A stretch of DNA of 64,000 bases from Bradysia coprophila (GCF_014529535.1 NW_023503555.1:434001-498000); one strand, 5' to 3'; numbered from the stretch's first letter, positions 51,155 through 63,068 are shown. The notes: generated from the sequence alone by a model not told the origin. Program-made: numbers and translations.

Positions 51155-52395
51155 CTAGGATTTTCGACACATCTTCAATCTACGGTAGCGCTGCAGCAGG
51201 GCTTCTGTTGGCCCCGTTGCCAGTTGTGGAGTGGCTTTTGATATCTGTGGATAGCAGTAATTTTCTTCCGGTGTAGGACAAACGTATTTCCTGCTACACT
51301 TTCGCGTTTCGGGATTGTAACGTGTACCTTCTGGACAATAGCGAATTTCGTAGTACGGCTCATATAAGCTTAATGTTTGGCCTTCATTTCGGCACACGAT
51401 GTAACTTTCACAATTAAGTGACTTATAATTGACATATTTGCCAGGTCCAGTGCTACATGCATCCTTCGAACAAGTTTCATTCGGGTCGTAATTGTGGTAA
51501 CATTGACGCAAAAGAGGTGAGAACAATGTATCGTCAGGACAATATTCTCTTAAAATTATTCTCTTGTGAGCTTTTACAACGTTATCATAATATACACAAT
51601 CTATATACGATGAGCTGTCGTCGACGTATGGGTTCGAAATAAATGAACAATTAAAACTGCGACACGGATCGATGCCACCATGAAAATCAATTCCGTTGCA
51701 ATTGTAAAATGAGTCGCATAGTTGCAGGACCGGGTTGAATTTGGTATTCTCCGGACAACTCATTATCTCAGGGTACAGTAAGCTACCACCGTATTCGCTG
51801 TTTGTATATTTCGAACATCGTACGAACGTTGAGCAATCATTACCACTGTGATCCTCGAATTGCCCTTCCTCAATGCAGTCGTAGTGCGAACACTTATTGT
51901 TACTGTCACATCTACTTCGGGGACTAAATACCGTTCCAGCAGCACATACCTCGGTTCGTACCAGTGGAAGTTCGACCAATTCACCATCGTTGTAGACGTC
52001 CGTTTCTTGACAGTAAAAGTAGTTTGAACAGTCCGTTGATAACTTGTCTGGTATGCGATCATACTTAAACCCTTCGCAAGGGTTTGTATTGTAGGGCATG
52101 GACTTCGTGGCACAATCATAGCTACTAAAGCATCCTTTCAACTCAGGCGAGAAGTATGTTCCCTGAGGACAAGCCTGACTTCGTGCAGCTCGGTTGTTAT
52201 TACAAAAGACGAATGATCTACAGTCATCGGAATCGGGATCAGCATATGGTCCCCTTTCTGTGCATGTAAATTCAGCTATGAACAACAAAATAGAAAATTA
52301 ATTTAAATCGAAAAAAATGGACAGAAATTACCGTGTACCGTGATGCCAAGAAAAGTCAATATCAATGCAGAGCACGCCAGTGTTTTCTCGTTCAT
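51155..52395 (-). CDS. Secreted chitin-binding protein with five CBM14 domains (peritrophin-like)
   Basis: Two exons, 52395-52332 and 52275-51155, joined in phase 1, give 394 residues. Exon 1 codes a signal peptide (LACSALILTFLGITVH) cleaved near residue 22. Five cysteine-rich units follow in tandem, each with the peritrophin-A/ChtBD2 pattern of C, then DC/NC, FxxC or YxxC, CPxGTxFxP and a final C pair (examples CPQGTYFSPELKGC, CPENTKFNPVLQLC, CPEGTRYNPETRKC). Unit 4 is the most diverged and carries extra Asn and Tyr. Such proteins bind chitin in peritrophic matrix or cuticle; which of these applies cannot be told. The tail after the last domain is short and basic (LLQRYRRLKMCRKS). A minus-strand poly(A) signal reads at 51069-51074, about 80 nt after the stop. 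Intron length is 56 nt. Confidence 0.92.
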
Positions 52396-52702
52396 TTTTC
52401 CTCGTTCGATTACAAACAGTATAGTGTATACTTGCCGATAAATTTAACTCAACTACTTTGGAACCTCAACAAACCAGCATTTTATATTGCGGAGACGAAA
52501 TCTATTTTTGAATTCGTTGGCGTTCGCTCTGAGTTTTATTCAATCAATGAGATATGCTCACGGTATATTTTCAATTTATCAATTTTGAATGCCTCCGGAA
52601 ATATCTAATTTGTATCTTTTATAAATGGCTCCTTCTGCAGCATGAAGTTATTTATGTAAAGAGGTGCTTTAGTTAACAAAATCATCAAAAAATAAATTAG
52701 GA

Positions 52703-52955
52703 GTAGCACATAGATCCATGGAACGGAGTATGTTTGGAATTAAGCCCAGAGACAGAATTATAAATTAGTGGATTCGACAGCAAACGAAAGTCGATGATGT
52801 CATGGAAAGAATAGTATCTCCAAAGTGGAGCTGGGAAGGACATATCGCAAGAAGGACGGACGAACGTTGGACCAAAAAGATCATGAATTGGAGATTACTG
52901 TCAACACGACCTAGAGGCAGACCAGCAGAGAGATGGATAGGTGGACAGAGCCTTT
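52703..52955 (+). pseudogene. Decayed non-LTR retrotransposon (reverse transcriptase C-terminal end)
   Basis: One frame reads a segment typical of the end of non-LTR retrotransposon polyproteins: RQQTKVDDVMERI, then KWSWEGHIARRTDERWTKKI and TRPRGRPAERWIGG. The frame is broken by an in-frame TAG (after DRIIN) and no reverse transcriptase core is present on either side, so this is a 5'-truncated, dead fragment of about 80 codons. It sits about 300 bp upstream of the chitin-binding gene, in the opposite orientation. Confidence 0.8.
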
Positions 52956-53104
52956 TCAGTTAGTTTGAAAACTCGGGATTGAAAGTTTTCGTGTGATTGT
53001 TGACCTCGGATTCGTCTCGAATTTTTCGTATTTTTTTTATCACTGGCGTTAACACGTTGCCGGTTATTCTGACTTGTCAACTTCAGGCACACCGGAAAGT
53101 GTTA

Positions 53105-53199
53105 AGGGGGTCGAGGAATACCTCCAAATAAATTTCTAAAAATCAAAAATTTGACTTTTGATTTTTAGAAATTTATTTGGAGGTATTCCTCGACCCCCT
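53105..53199. repeat. 95-bp near-perfect hairpin
   Basis: AGGGGGTCGAGGAATACCTC is mirrored by its complement ending at 53199; the arms are about 43 bp with hardly a mismatch and a tiny loop (ATTTGAC). Confidence 0.88.
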
Positions 53200-54440
53200 C
53201 AGTAATGATTCGTTCATTTGATTGAAGGTGGTCGTGTACCTCATTTGAATTGCTTGGAAACCTTGAGTTATGATGTACTCAGAAAGCATTCGAATACTTT
53301 TGAACTTACGTTAAGCCGGTGGTCCCAAGCGAGCTTATGATTAGCCTTAAAAGACAGTTAGCGAAGTCTTCCAAACAAATTAACATCACTTAGCATTGTG
53401 ATATTGGGTGTGTTCTTGTCTACAATAATTCGGATTATCCTGTTTTGAACAGAAGACTCACTCCTTCGAAGCGATTATCGGTGTAGATTCAAACTATTCA
53501 GTCGGTTGAGTGTTTTTTTTTTTCAATTTTTATTTAAACATTTTTGAATATAATTTTCATTCATAATTTTATAAGCACTTAAAGTTACGTAAAACTCTGG
53601 TTTGTAATAAAATAAATTATATAAAACGTCTCATCTAAAAATATAATTTCAAAAATTGCTCGTCCTCTCTGAAACAAATTTATTGACGAAAAATATTTTT
53701 TTGCATTTTCTTTGTTTTTTTTTTCTTTTTAAATTTACGTTTTGTCGCGTTATCTACAAATTGGAGCATAAATGGAATGCGTACGCAAAAATTTTTGATA
53801 GCCTCCATTCTACTTAATTTAAAACCATTTTTCTCTACAATTTTTTTTACTTTTTTAAATGCATTTTTGATATATTTTTTCTATCTCTCACTTTCACTCT
53901 CGCTCTCGATTTTACTCTAAAATTTTATATTTTTTATGTAAGAAACCGCAATTCCGATGCATAATTACCATTTCTAAATTCGGAAATTATTTCTTTTTTA
54001 AAAACAACTTTCGATTGATGATATATTTTTGGGTGTGGTGTGGTTCGTACAGAAGTCGCTATTTAAAATTCGTCTTGCTGAATAACAATAAAATATTTTT
54101 ATCTTTTCTTTTTTCTTTCTTGAATGCAGCAATGCAGCAAAACACGGTGAAGCTAAAATTCTCCTTTTTAATGTGCCCGATTTAGTATCACCCATAACGA
54201 TTACACAGGCCTGCCACAACGTTGAATAAAGTCAAACAACATTGAATAATACGATATTACTTCTATCGCAATTTTTTTCCTTTGTGTCTTTCACGCCTGA
54301 GATTATACTACTATATTTAAAAAAAATCAAAAAGAGTTTTTATGCAACGTATGAAACAAGTTTTTACATACTACATGCGTCGAAAACCGTACTTTTCATG
54401 TTTCAAGCATTTCTTTCGACACCCTTAGCGTCTAAAATCC

Positions 54441-54568
54441 ATAACATAACTCGGGATAAAAAGATGAAAAGTCTCGTTTTCGTGTGTTTATTGACCTCGG
54501 CTTCGCCTCGGATCAACAAAATTCGCACGAAAACTCTACTTTTCATCTTTTTATCCCTAGTCATGTAA
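54441..54568. repeat. Foldback with CTCGGCTTCGCCTCGG centre
   Basis: Arms of about 44 bp (GGGATAAAAAGATGAAAAGT at left, complement ending near 54568) flank a small GC-rich centre. A diverged relative (CTCGGGATTGAAAGTTTTCG, GACCTCGGATTCGTCTCG) is at about 52972-53025. Confidence 0.8.
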
Positions 54569-54780
54569 TAGTATATTACTATACCAGTGAAGTAATCGTG
54601 ATACGAGATATCAAATTATTTCACATGTAAAGTATGACGTTTTACTTTACGAGCGAGGGAAAGGGTCTTCACTAGTGAGAGAATGGCCACATTATCTCAC
54701 TAGTAAAGTAAAATACTATTGCATTCGTATGTATGTGTTTTAGTAAAGTTAGTAAAGTACGCCTTTGCTTGGGCGGTTTT

Positions 54781-54950
54781 CATCTGTTGTCAATAATGAA
54801 TTCAGAAATAAGTAACGTAAATGACACGCTTGGAATATTCCGGTCTTATATAGCAAAAAAAACATTTTCAAAAAATGAAGTAGAAGATTTGCAATCAATC
54901 TCTTGAAAATACGTACATCAAAAATAGAGTCATAGGTTCGATAGTAAAAC
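54781..54950 (+). repeat. Dispersed repeat, full copy
   Basis: CATCTGTTGTCAATAATGAA, CTTATATAGCAAAAAAAACA, AATGAAGTAGAAGATTTGCA. Confidence 0.7.
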
Positions 54951-55163
54951 TGCTGCGAGTCAAGAACTCAGCAAACAATCGAACGTAGCATTTTATATTT
55001 CTCATGTAGTTTTCGAAACAATAACTTAAAATCAAATGAGACAAATATCAAACGGCATCCACTGATTTGAGTCAACTTGTTGGATAGATTTAATACGAAA
55101 TCCAAAAGTAAAATCACATGTTTCCATATTGGTTGACTGTTCAACAGAGATTAGACTCGATGC

Positions 55164-55545
55164 TTTGCAGAAAAGCATACATTTAGGAGTGTTTTGAATA
55201 CTGGACTTTAGTTTACTTTTGATGATATCTTTCCACCAGAACCTTTTTTCAAAAATATAGGACCACAATACCGACCACGAACGTGTTAGCTTTCAACAGA
55301 AAATAGATTTAGATGTAGCAATTTGACCAGCTCTGAGAAAACTGAGCAGTTTATGAAAATTTCGTTAAACTGCTCACTTTTCTCAGGTCAAACGACTCCA
55401 ACCAAAACTAACTTTTATTTAAAGCACAATCGTGACCGTTATTGTGGTCGAAGTTTTTTTTTTAAAGATTCTGATGAAAAGATATCGAAATACTAGACAC
55501 GGAAATGTAGACTACAATTAAGCACCGATGCCTCCTAAATTGCTT
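55164..55545. repeat. Diverged foldback of the TTAA family
   Basis: Contains GATGATATCTTTCCACCAG and AGATATCGAAATACTAGACA, TGTAGACTACAATT and the end CGATGCCTCCTAAATT, all matching the family. The palindromic centre is at AAACTGAGCAGTTT/AAACTGCTCA. Confidence 0.6.
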
Positions 55546-56723
55546 GTACTCAGCCAAAATAATTAGAATTTTGTCTTTAAAAGTTTTGTAAAAAAGTTGT
55601 TTAAGAAACGAGACCGTCAGTGTTTAGGCTTATCAGGACTTAGACAAATGAGAACTGGTAAGATGGTTCATTGCTACGAAATATCTATTTTTACTCGTTG
55701 TGAGGCAATATGCTGTTTTGATAAACATTTGAATTGAAACGACCAATCTTTCGTGTGAACCAAAGAATAGCCAAGGTCCAATATACACAAACGGAAGAGA
55801 AAATTATCATTTTTATCTCGAGTTATGGGAAGGATTTTCATGTTGTAGCAATGAAGTTTGCTGGAAACATGATCATAGTACACGGTTTTCTGCGAGGGTC
55901 AGATAAATTAGAAAATCTTGTCGTACAGAAAACTATCGAAAAATCATTTTATCAGAAAATACTCAAAAAAATCTTGGAAAAATAAAGAAAATCTTTAAAA
56001 ATCGATGAAAATCACCAAAATTTAGGAGAATATTCTTTGATTAAATCCTCGAAAATCTAGAAAAAGAAAGAAACGGCAAAAATCCTCCTAAAATCATAGA
56101 AAATCCTCAGAAATTGAAAACTTCAGAGAATTTTCTTGTCAATGAAATTTACACTAATCGGTTCTCGACATCTTGACGCACTTTATTCATTAACATTTAT
56201 TCTGCTATGTCGTCATGCGGTCAAATATTCGGACAATATCGTGTATACCGTGACTTGAACACAATTTTCACAGGTGAAATGTCATTTCTGAAAACGATCC
56301 CTAATTCTAGTTCTCTCTTTCAAAATTCACACGCAAAATTACTAAAAATTATTCCAAAACCTTTGCAATTCCTTTGATTTAAGTGGCAGGCCTGTGATTG
56401 TAACCGCTCACGGATAGAAAAAAAATGTCCGAAAGGCGCACACGAAAATTCATATTTGAAACAACTGCAACATTATCACAATGACCGTCAAGCACACCAC
56501 CTCTTGAGTTCTGTCCGTTAAAAGTTACAACGACATCGTTCAGGGTGAGTACCGTCTAAGCTTTATGTTTATCTCTCAGCCGGCAAGGAGAGAACAAATC
56601 AATTCGAAAACCGGAATGCAAGCGGCAATTTATGATCGATCAATGCACCACGATTAAACCGAAAATCGACAAAAAAATTCAAATTTTGTGCGCGGTGAAC
56701 TTAGAAAACACTACGAACTGAAG

Positions 56724-58005
56724 CTAAGAAAGCGAACACTTATCCTTAGAACTAGAACTGGATGCATCACCACCACCGTTCACCACTGTCGCCCCATTGG
56801 GCGGCTGTAGATTGCGACGATGCGTACGATCATGTGATTCGTCTAATTCTTGTATCGATCGGGCCAATGCATGCGCCAGCGCTTCGTCTTCGGTCATCGT
56901 TCCTTGCACTTTGGCAGCAAGATTCGGCGAATTGGATCGATTCGCACGGGCTGCTGCCAGATTTCTGTTACGGAAAAATTGATGCAAATCAGTTAATGGA
57001 GTCGGTCAATTTCCATTCAACAGTTACTCACTTGCAATCATGATCACTGGAATGCCGATGCCTTAAGCAGAAATTCATGGTACACTGTGAACACTTCACG
57101 GGAATCAGCTCTTTTTTCTTGCATCCTTTGAACGAACATTTGTTGGTAAATATTTTCCGTTTATCCGACTTGCAGTACTGATCTGTGGTAGAGACAAGAA
57201 AAAAATCGTTTTCAATTTCCCGCGACATTGGGCAAATTTGTTTGATGCACTAACCGATGTGCTGGCCAACGGTCATATCGGGACTGACTCCTCTCGGTGT
57301 CGGCACAGGTTCACCACAGAGTGGACACGCTGGTACCTGAAAGTCCTTTTTGTGAGCTGAGGTGCATGCATGCTTTTGGTAACTAAAATGTTCGGAACTG
57401 AATGGAACAAAGAGAACAGAAAAATCCAAAATTAGCACAAAAAAATCCGACAAATCACCTTCCGGACGCACTCAATTTTTCTATATATAGAGAAATGGAA
57501 TTTTTTCAAAATCATTTCCATAAAAGAAATCGACAATCGCACGTTTCTATCGCCACTTACAAACACGAGTCAGCCTTGATTTGCAACATAACATTCAGAG
57601 AATGTGTCCTTGCTGCAAGGTTGGATAAAAGGTTTATATACTCACCAAAATATCATATGGCAGGCATCGCAGCTCATAGGAAGAAAATCTGAACAACAAA
57701 GAAAATGTTCAAACGTTAAAACTGTACTTTGTCATGAATAATTGAGAGGAAAATTGCATATTAGGCTGGTTAATTGAAGAATTTCGAATGTTAAAAAATT
57801 GATAAGACAAGCAAATCAATAAAAAAAAAATTGTTCAAAGGGAAGAAGAAAAAATATTTTCGTCAAACAAAGGCGACGACCGTCTCTTCTTCAACAAAAA
57901 AAATTATCAAAAAATGTGAACTGGTTTTAAAATGATAACAACATCCATACCGTACTTATTGCACGACTTCTGCGAACAATGTTTTCCTAGATGTGGAAAT
58001 TCCAT
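56724..58005 (-). CDS. ZFAND2: AN1-type zinc finger protein 2 (AIRAP/AIRAPL type), 5 exons, CaaX end
   Basis: Proteasome- and p97-associated adaptor of stress and ER-linked protein quality control (known for AIRAP and AIRAPL). Exons 58005-57951, 57688-57646, 57397-57255, 57182-57032 and 56964-56724 join in frame to 210 residues. The N-terminus MEFPHLGKHCSQKSCNK and DFLPMSCDAC match the first AN1 finger; a linker with CPLCGEPVPTPRG precedes the second finger (KCSFKGCKKKELIPVKCSQC, then FCLRHRHSSDHDC). A ubiquitin-interacting motif is readable at about 155-170 (EDEALAHALARSIQ). The last four residues are CSLS (C207), a CaaX box of farnesylation type, matching the prenylated, ER-anchored AIRAPL (ZFAND2B) branch rather than the soluble AIRAP. 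Introns are 67 to 262 nt. The small exon 2 (43 nt) is easily missed. Confidence 0.92.
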
Positions 58006-58423
58006 GTTTTCTCGCGAACAGAACAAATTAAAACTTTTTGTCTTCTTTCTATGATCACAAACGATACGACAATAACGAAACACTGTCGAATGACCAATGT
58101 TTTATAGATGACGAAATAGTTCCAAAACGATCGCAAATCTTCCAGAAGAAATGTATTTAACTTTGGAATTTATCAGGTGAAACTAAAATGACTAAACGAA
58201 AATTATAAGTTGACTAGAAACTTTTTTTTATGCTAACTTTTGACATCTCGATATTAGGTGTTTTGTCATGTTAATGACTGATTCGGATCAATAGGTGGCA
58301 CAATCATAATGTTTCGAAGAAAAGCAACAACAGTTTGACCGGTCAAATTTAAATGTTCGAGTTTCATAGTTCTGTTGCTTCTGTCGGTCGGAGTTCGGTT
58401 TGAGGAAAAATGATTTGCCTTGC

Positions 58424-58591
58424 CAATTCACGCCGTAAGTGCGGTCGAAATTCAAAATGGAAAGTGCGGAGGTCTTTCTAAGGTAGCGTCATTTTCATAC
58501 AATGAAGCATTGAAATGTACTTTTCGGTTCACTTTTTCATCGAATCGTTCACTTAAAATTCAAATTTTAGGCACACTTACGGCGTGAATTG
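58424..58591. repeat. Foldback with 18-bp perfect termini
   Basis: CAATTCACGCCGTAAGTG at the left and its exact complement at 58574-58591, enclosing about 130 bp. Confidence 0.75.
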
Positions 58592-58852
58592 AAAGAAAAA
58601 GTTGAGACATCTACGACAGCACCTGGCGGAAATTGTGATAATTGAGTTTTATGTTGTGTTGTGTCAAAATGGTGGGGTTGCTTAGACTAATTATAAATTA
58701 TGGAAATTGGTTTAATTGAGTTTTATGTTGTGTGCTCTGGAAAATTCTATTCAAAGTTCGTTTGGAGACGTTAGCCGAAAATTTGGGATAAATAGGCCTT
58801 CTCATTAGACAGTTTGCGCTAATAATTTATAACTTATAAGTTATAAGTTATA

Positions 58853-59008
58853 ACGACGAAAAAAATAATGACAGGCTCTGTGTAATACCTGTTAAAAAAA
58901 TTGAAGTACAAGATATTTGAAATCAACAGATTAAAAATACTTTGACCGATGGAAGTAATTGACCCGATAATAATACTGGTCATATGCTTGCCGCTGTAAC
59001 AGGATAAG
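58853..59008 (+). repeat. Dispersed repeat
   Basis: TTGAAGTACAAGATATTTGA, GGAAGTAATTGACCCGATAA, TGCCGCTGTAACAGGATAAG. Confidence 0.65.
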
Positions 59009-59288
59009 CAAGGCTGTAAACTTTGGTCTTGCAGATACAGATATGCGGACACACACAAAATTTGACATTTTCATAAAAGATGGATTTTCAAATTTGACAA
59101 TTTCATAGTAGGTGAATTCTGTTTTGTGTGTCCCCGCGTATCTAATAAAATGGCGGTCTGCGAGGCCTTGGCAGCCTTGGCTATAAGTTATAACTCAACT
59201 ACCTATAAAGTGAAAGTTATACGTTCATAAGCTTATAGGTCAAATGTATGAAATTTAAAAGTTATCGAATGAGATGATGGTGAATCAC

Positions 59289-59415
59289 ATAGAGTTATAC
59301 TTGAGAGGTGGCATGGTGGCGCTGTCGATCAAAGGAAACCACAAAAATATATGGGAAATCAGACATGTTTAAATAATGACAGCGCCACCTTGACACCTCT
59401 CGAGTGTAACTCTAT
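59289..59415. mobile_element. Nested MITE with 11-bp flanking duplication
   Basis: Termini ATAGAGTTATACTTGAGAGG and complement ending TAACTCTAT, with GGTGGCGCTGTC inside. Flanked by direct repeats ATGGTGAATCA (59277-59287, 59414-59424), the outer bases of which may belong to the element. Confidence 0.8.
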
Positions 59416-59424
59416 GGTGAATCA

Positions 59425-59643
59425 TATAGAGCAATTATACTTTAGGAACCAACCTACAGTGAGATTATTTACATGAGCTGTGTTTGTGAGGTTGAGATAG
59501 GCAAAATTTGATTTTTCTCTGCCGCTCTCAGCCCAATAACTTCAAGATTTTGATGGACTTTACATGATTTTGAGGGTTGGCTTCCAAATTTTCGGAATTA
59601 TTGATATCACCGTAGGTTGGTTGCTTGAGTTTAATTGTTCTAT
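59425..59643. repeat. Second nested foldback
   Basis: Left arm has ATAGAGCAATTATACTTTAG and AACCAACCTACAGTGAGAT, right arm ATATCACCGTAGGTTGGTT. Its end resembles that of the neighbouring 59289 element. Confidence 0.75.
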
Positions 59644-62600
59644 CTGATCACTATCTTTCCATCTATATAAGTTTCGACTTTCGTACCTTCGAGCTATAAA
59701 CTTATGAACTTATAACTGTCACTTTATAGGTGGTTGACTTATAAGTTATAACCACCTGACTTATAACTTGTAAATTTGGATTACAGCCTTACGGTCCTTA
59801 CGGTGTTTCTCGAAGTAGTTTCCTCTCGGTACCTTGTCCACCACGAATCCACGAAATATGAACATGGATACATTCACTGTGTAATAAAAAAGAACAACAG
59901 TCGGACCTGTGGCACCGTGCCATTAGTTTTTATTTTGGCTATCTCTTTCAAAAAATGCCTCATATAGTTTGAGTTGAATAACCTAACATCCTCTCCAGTA
60001 GAGATGGGCATTTGTGAAACCCAACTAGTGAGAACGCGACAGATTTCTATTTTGATGCCATATTTTTAAAAGTCAACATGCTATGTGCGCCGAATGCACT
60101 AAATCAACTTTTTCGACTGGGACCGTAAATTTCGAACGCGTCACCTTTGATGGATAAAAAAACATTTTTTTTTGTTCGAGCGTTGACTTGATTTCATTCA
60201 GTAATCGCAGTGGTCGGTTCAGTCAACGTAGTTCAGTCAAACGATTGTGAACTCGGTATTCGTGATTTTTTTTGATTTTTGTTATTTTTTTCATGTTTTC
60301 ATCTACACTATAATTTCCCATAATAAAACGACGAATTTATTTCATTTAATTCGAAAACAAATTGGTGATCGCATAACACGAAATCGACAAACAAATTTTT
60401 GTTTTGAATGGCAAACATATTGGTCGCTTTAATAAAGGGGGACGGTTTTTGATGTGTGAAACTAAAACAGTGAAGAAATTGTTGTATACGTTGTGCGTTG
60501 CATAGCAGGAAAGACGCTCGATTTAATTGTTTTTACCATAATTCACCGTCGATTTATGCAATAAATTTGCTTCAGATTTATGTTTTAATTTGGTGAATTA
60601 TGCACTCGTGTGATTTGCGGTACTTAATTGGCAACTATCAGTTAAACAAAATTTGAAAAAACAATTGGTAATTGGGTGCGGTTCAGTGGCTCTGTGTATG
60701 GTTTTTATGTATATTTCGTTTTTGAAGTGATCAAACAACATATTGTGACAGCAAGAACATTTTAGTGGAACTTTCTGAACAAAATCAAAGAAAAAAATAT
60801 TTTTTTGGTTTCCTCTACACTTTTTGCCTTTGGATTACGTTCGCGCTTTACTCAGGTAAAAATACTTTTGCATCTTATGGTCGATAATTTTTGTTTGAAT
60901 ATTATTGCTAAACATACCAAAAATACGGCGATCACTACCTACCACTTCTACCATGCTCACCGCTTTTAAGATTTTTGTCGTTTCGGTTGTTTTTTTCTTG
61001 TTTTCTTTTTTCGGATATGGTGCCGACTCGGTTGAATCATTCACCTGTTGATTTCCAAAAATGGTTGTCCTTGACTTTCTTGCAATTCAACAGGTTCGCC
61101 AAAAATGATTAGATAAAATTTATCGAAATCGGTTGCCGAAAAATGAATGGAAATCTAAAGTCCTGATACCATTTCGTACATTCGATATACGGCTCACTGG
61201 AATACACAGTGAGTGCTGAAATGTTATTCGGGTGTGTCAGCGAAAATTAAAAATAGGTCGAGAAAACGAGTTTAAATATTTGCATTACCCAAAATAGCTC
61301 TCTGGTATTATAAATCATTACACAAATCTGCTGTATTGTCTATTCTATAGTTCATGTAGTCCATGTTACCGTCTTGTGCATTTGGACGATTTTTTTTGGA
61401 GAAACGGATAAGAGAGGAAACGTTTCGATGCTGATGCTGAATCACTTCTGACATTTAAGAAGGTGTTCAGTGGTCGTCACAGTGGTTCATTCCTTTCTTC
61501 GGTTTACTATCTCATTTACATTTAAGTGCCATCACGCTTAAATCGAGACTACGTAAAATCTAGAACACAATTCCGTCGATGACGCAAACTTTGAGTGGAT
61601 TTTGAGTCTCGGCTAGTTATGATTTTTAATGTTATGCGAGTAATTTCGTCGAGTCATTAAACAAGACGTTTTCTTTACATTCTTTCGATTTATTTTTATT
61701 TACTGAAACGAGCGGTCTGTTCGTTCAATAAGTTATGCAAGCTCGTTGTATTAATCATGTAAACAAGATGTCGTTTAGACAATATTTTATTCCAACTGTT
61801 ATAAATCTCCTCCGTCACTAACATTTTATTGAGGCAGTCAATTTATAATGGCTGTGTGGATGAGAGCGTAAATTTAATGCGAAAGTAATGAAGTGGTGAA
61901 AATTGCTACATTCTGTTCTCAGTTCTTCAACGAAGTAGTAGATTGGATTTGGATGTGGCGAAAGTAATTCATTACACGAGGTAGTAGTCTCGTGATAAAA
62001 TGGTGTTTTTTGAGCAACTATCTTTGCGACAAGAGTATAGAGTCGGAAAACACTCGTCAAAGCGAGTTGGTCCAAAAACTCATGAATGAGTTTGCGAGTA
62101 TCACAAAACTACTTCCGAATGAATGACTGAATTGCCTAGTAAATCCAATGCATCACATAGCTAACCTCAAAAAATTTTTTTTTTTTGAAACATTGAGGTT
62201 ATGTGGATGTAATTGACAACTAATTTGACAGTAATTTTAGAGAATTTGAGAAGACACAGCTTTTTGACAATGATCTGTACATTGAATGTTGCTGAATTCA
62301 TTCATTCGGAAGCAGCTTATTTGTGAGTTTTTGAGCACTTGCTCCGGTAGGTGTAATCAAACGACTTTGCTTCGGATTAAATGACTGTCCCATTCGAAAG
62401 TCTAATAAATGCCAAAAACATAGGAATTCACGTAAAAAGTGAATCGAAAACATCCTTTATGTAATGGATCACTTTCGCAGGGGGCAAACTGCTATATTGT
62501 CGTCAACTTTCGCATGTGGCAGGCAATGAAAGTAGTATTTTGGTGAATGTCTTGTCTCATTAAACTAACTTTGCACATTTTCGTATCTAATACTCTTCTC

Positions 62601-62659
62601 TCCTCTTCTGAAGTTTTTCTCCATCTTAACATTTAACACCTGCCAATCGTATCGCCTAG

Positions 62660-62765
62660 TGTTTCATGCAAAATCCGTTACTCAGTTCTTTTAACATGCA
62701 TTTTGCAAAGGAAATGGACACAATCGACTCTTATATTCGTCGTTGTTTTCACTAAGAGATCACTA
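62660..62765 (-). repeat. Dispersed repeat, minus, diverged
   Basis: CTTTTAACATGCATTTTGCA, CTCTTATATTCGTCGTTGTT. Confidence 0.5.
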
Positions 62766-62888
62766 GTCGTTTCTGAAAGGTGAGAAATGGCAGAATTTTT
62801 ACATTCATTGTCAACATTCAACTTTCTATGCCATTGTTCATTAATAGAAATTAAGAGAGAACAAAGTATTGCTCGCAGACGGCTATTT

Positions 62889-63068
62889 CATCTGTTGACG
62901 ACAGGGACGACAAAAATAAACGATTAACTGTGGACGTACGATTTCTTATATAACAAAACGAATGATAAAACCATTGAAGTACAAGATTACGTTCCAATCT
63001 TATAAACATAGGTACTTTGAACTTTGATCAAAAGAAGTAAAAGATTCGACGATCATGTTGGTTAGAAG
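62889..63068 (+). repeat. Dispersed repeat, full copy, abutted by a MITE
   Basis: CATCTGTTGACGACAGGGAC, TTATATAACAAAACGAATGA, TTGAAGTACAAGATTACG, AGAAGTAAAAGATTCGACGA. Its 3' end runs into the GCAGTGAAATTTCAG element. Confidence 0.7.

Larger units (their letters stand above)
59182..59750. repeat. Outer foldback enclosing two others
   Basis: Arms 59182-59238 and 59694-59750 contain TATAAGTTATAACTCAACTA and the near complement. Further ATAAGTTATAA repeats lie just outside (58830 and 59755 areas). Confidence 0.75.
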
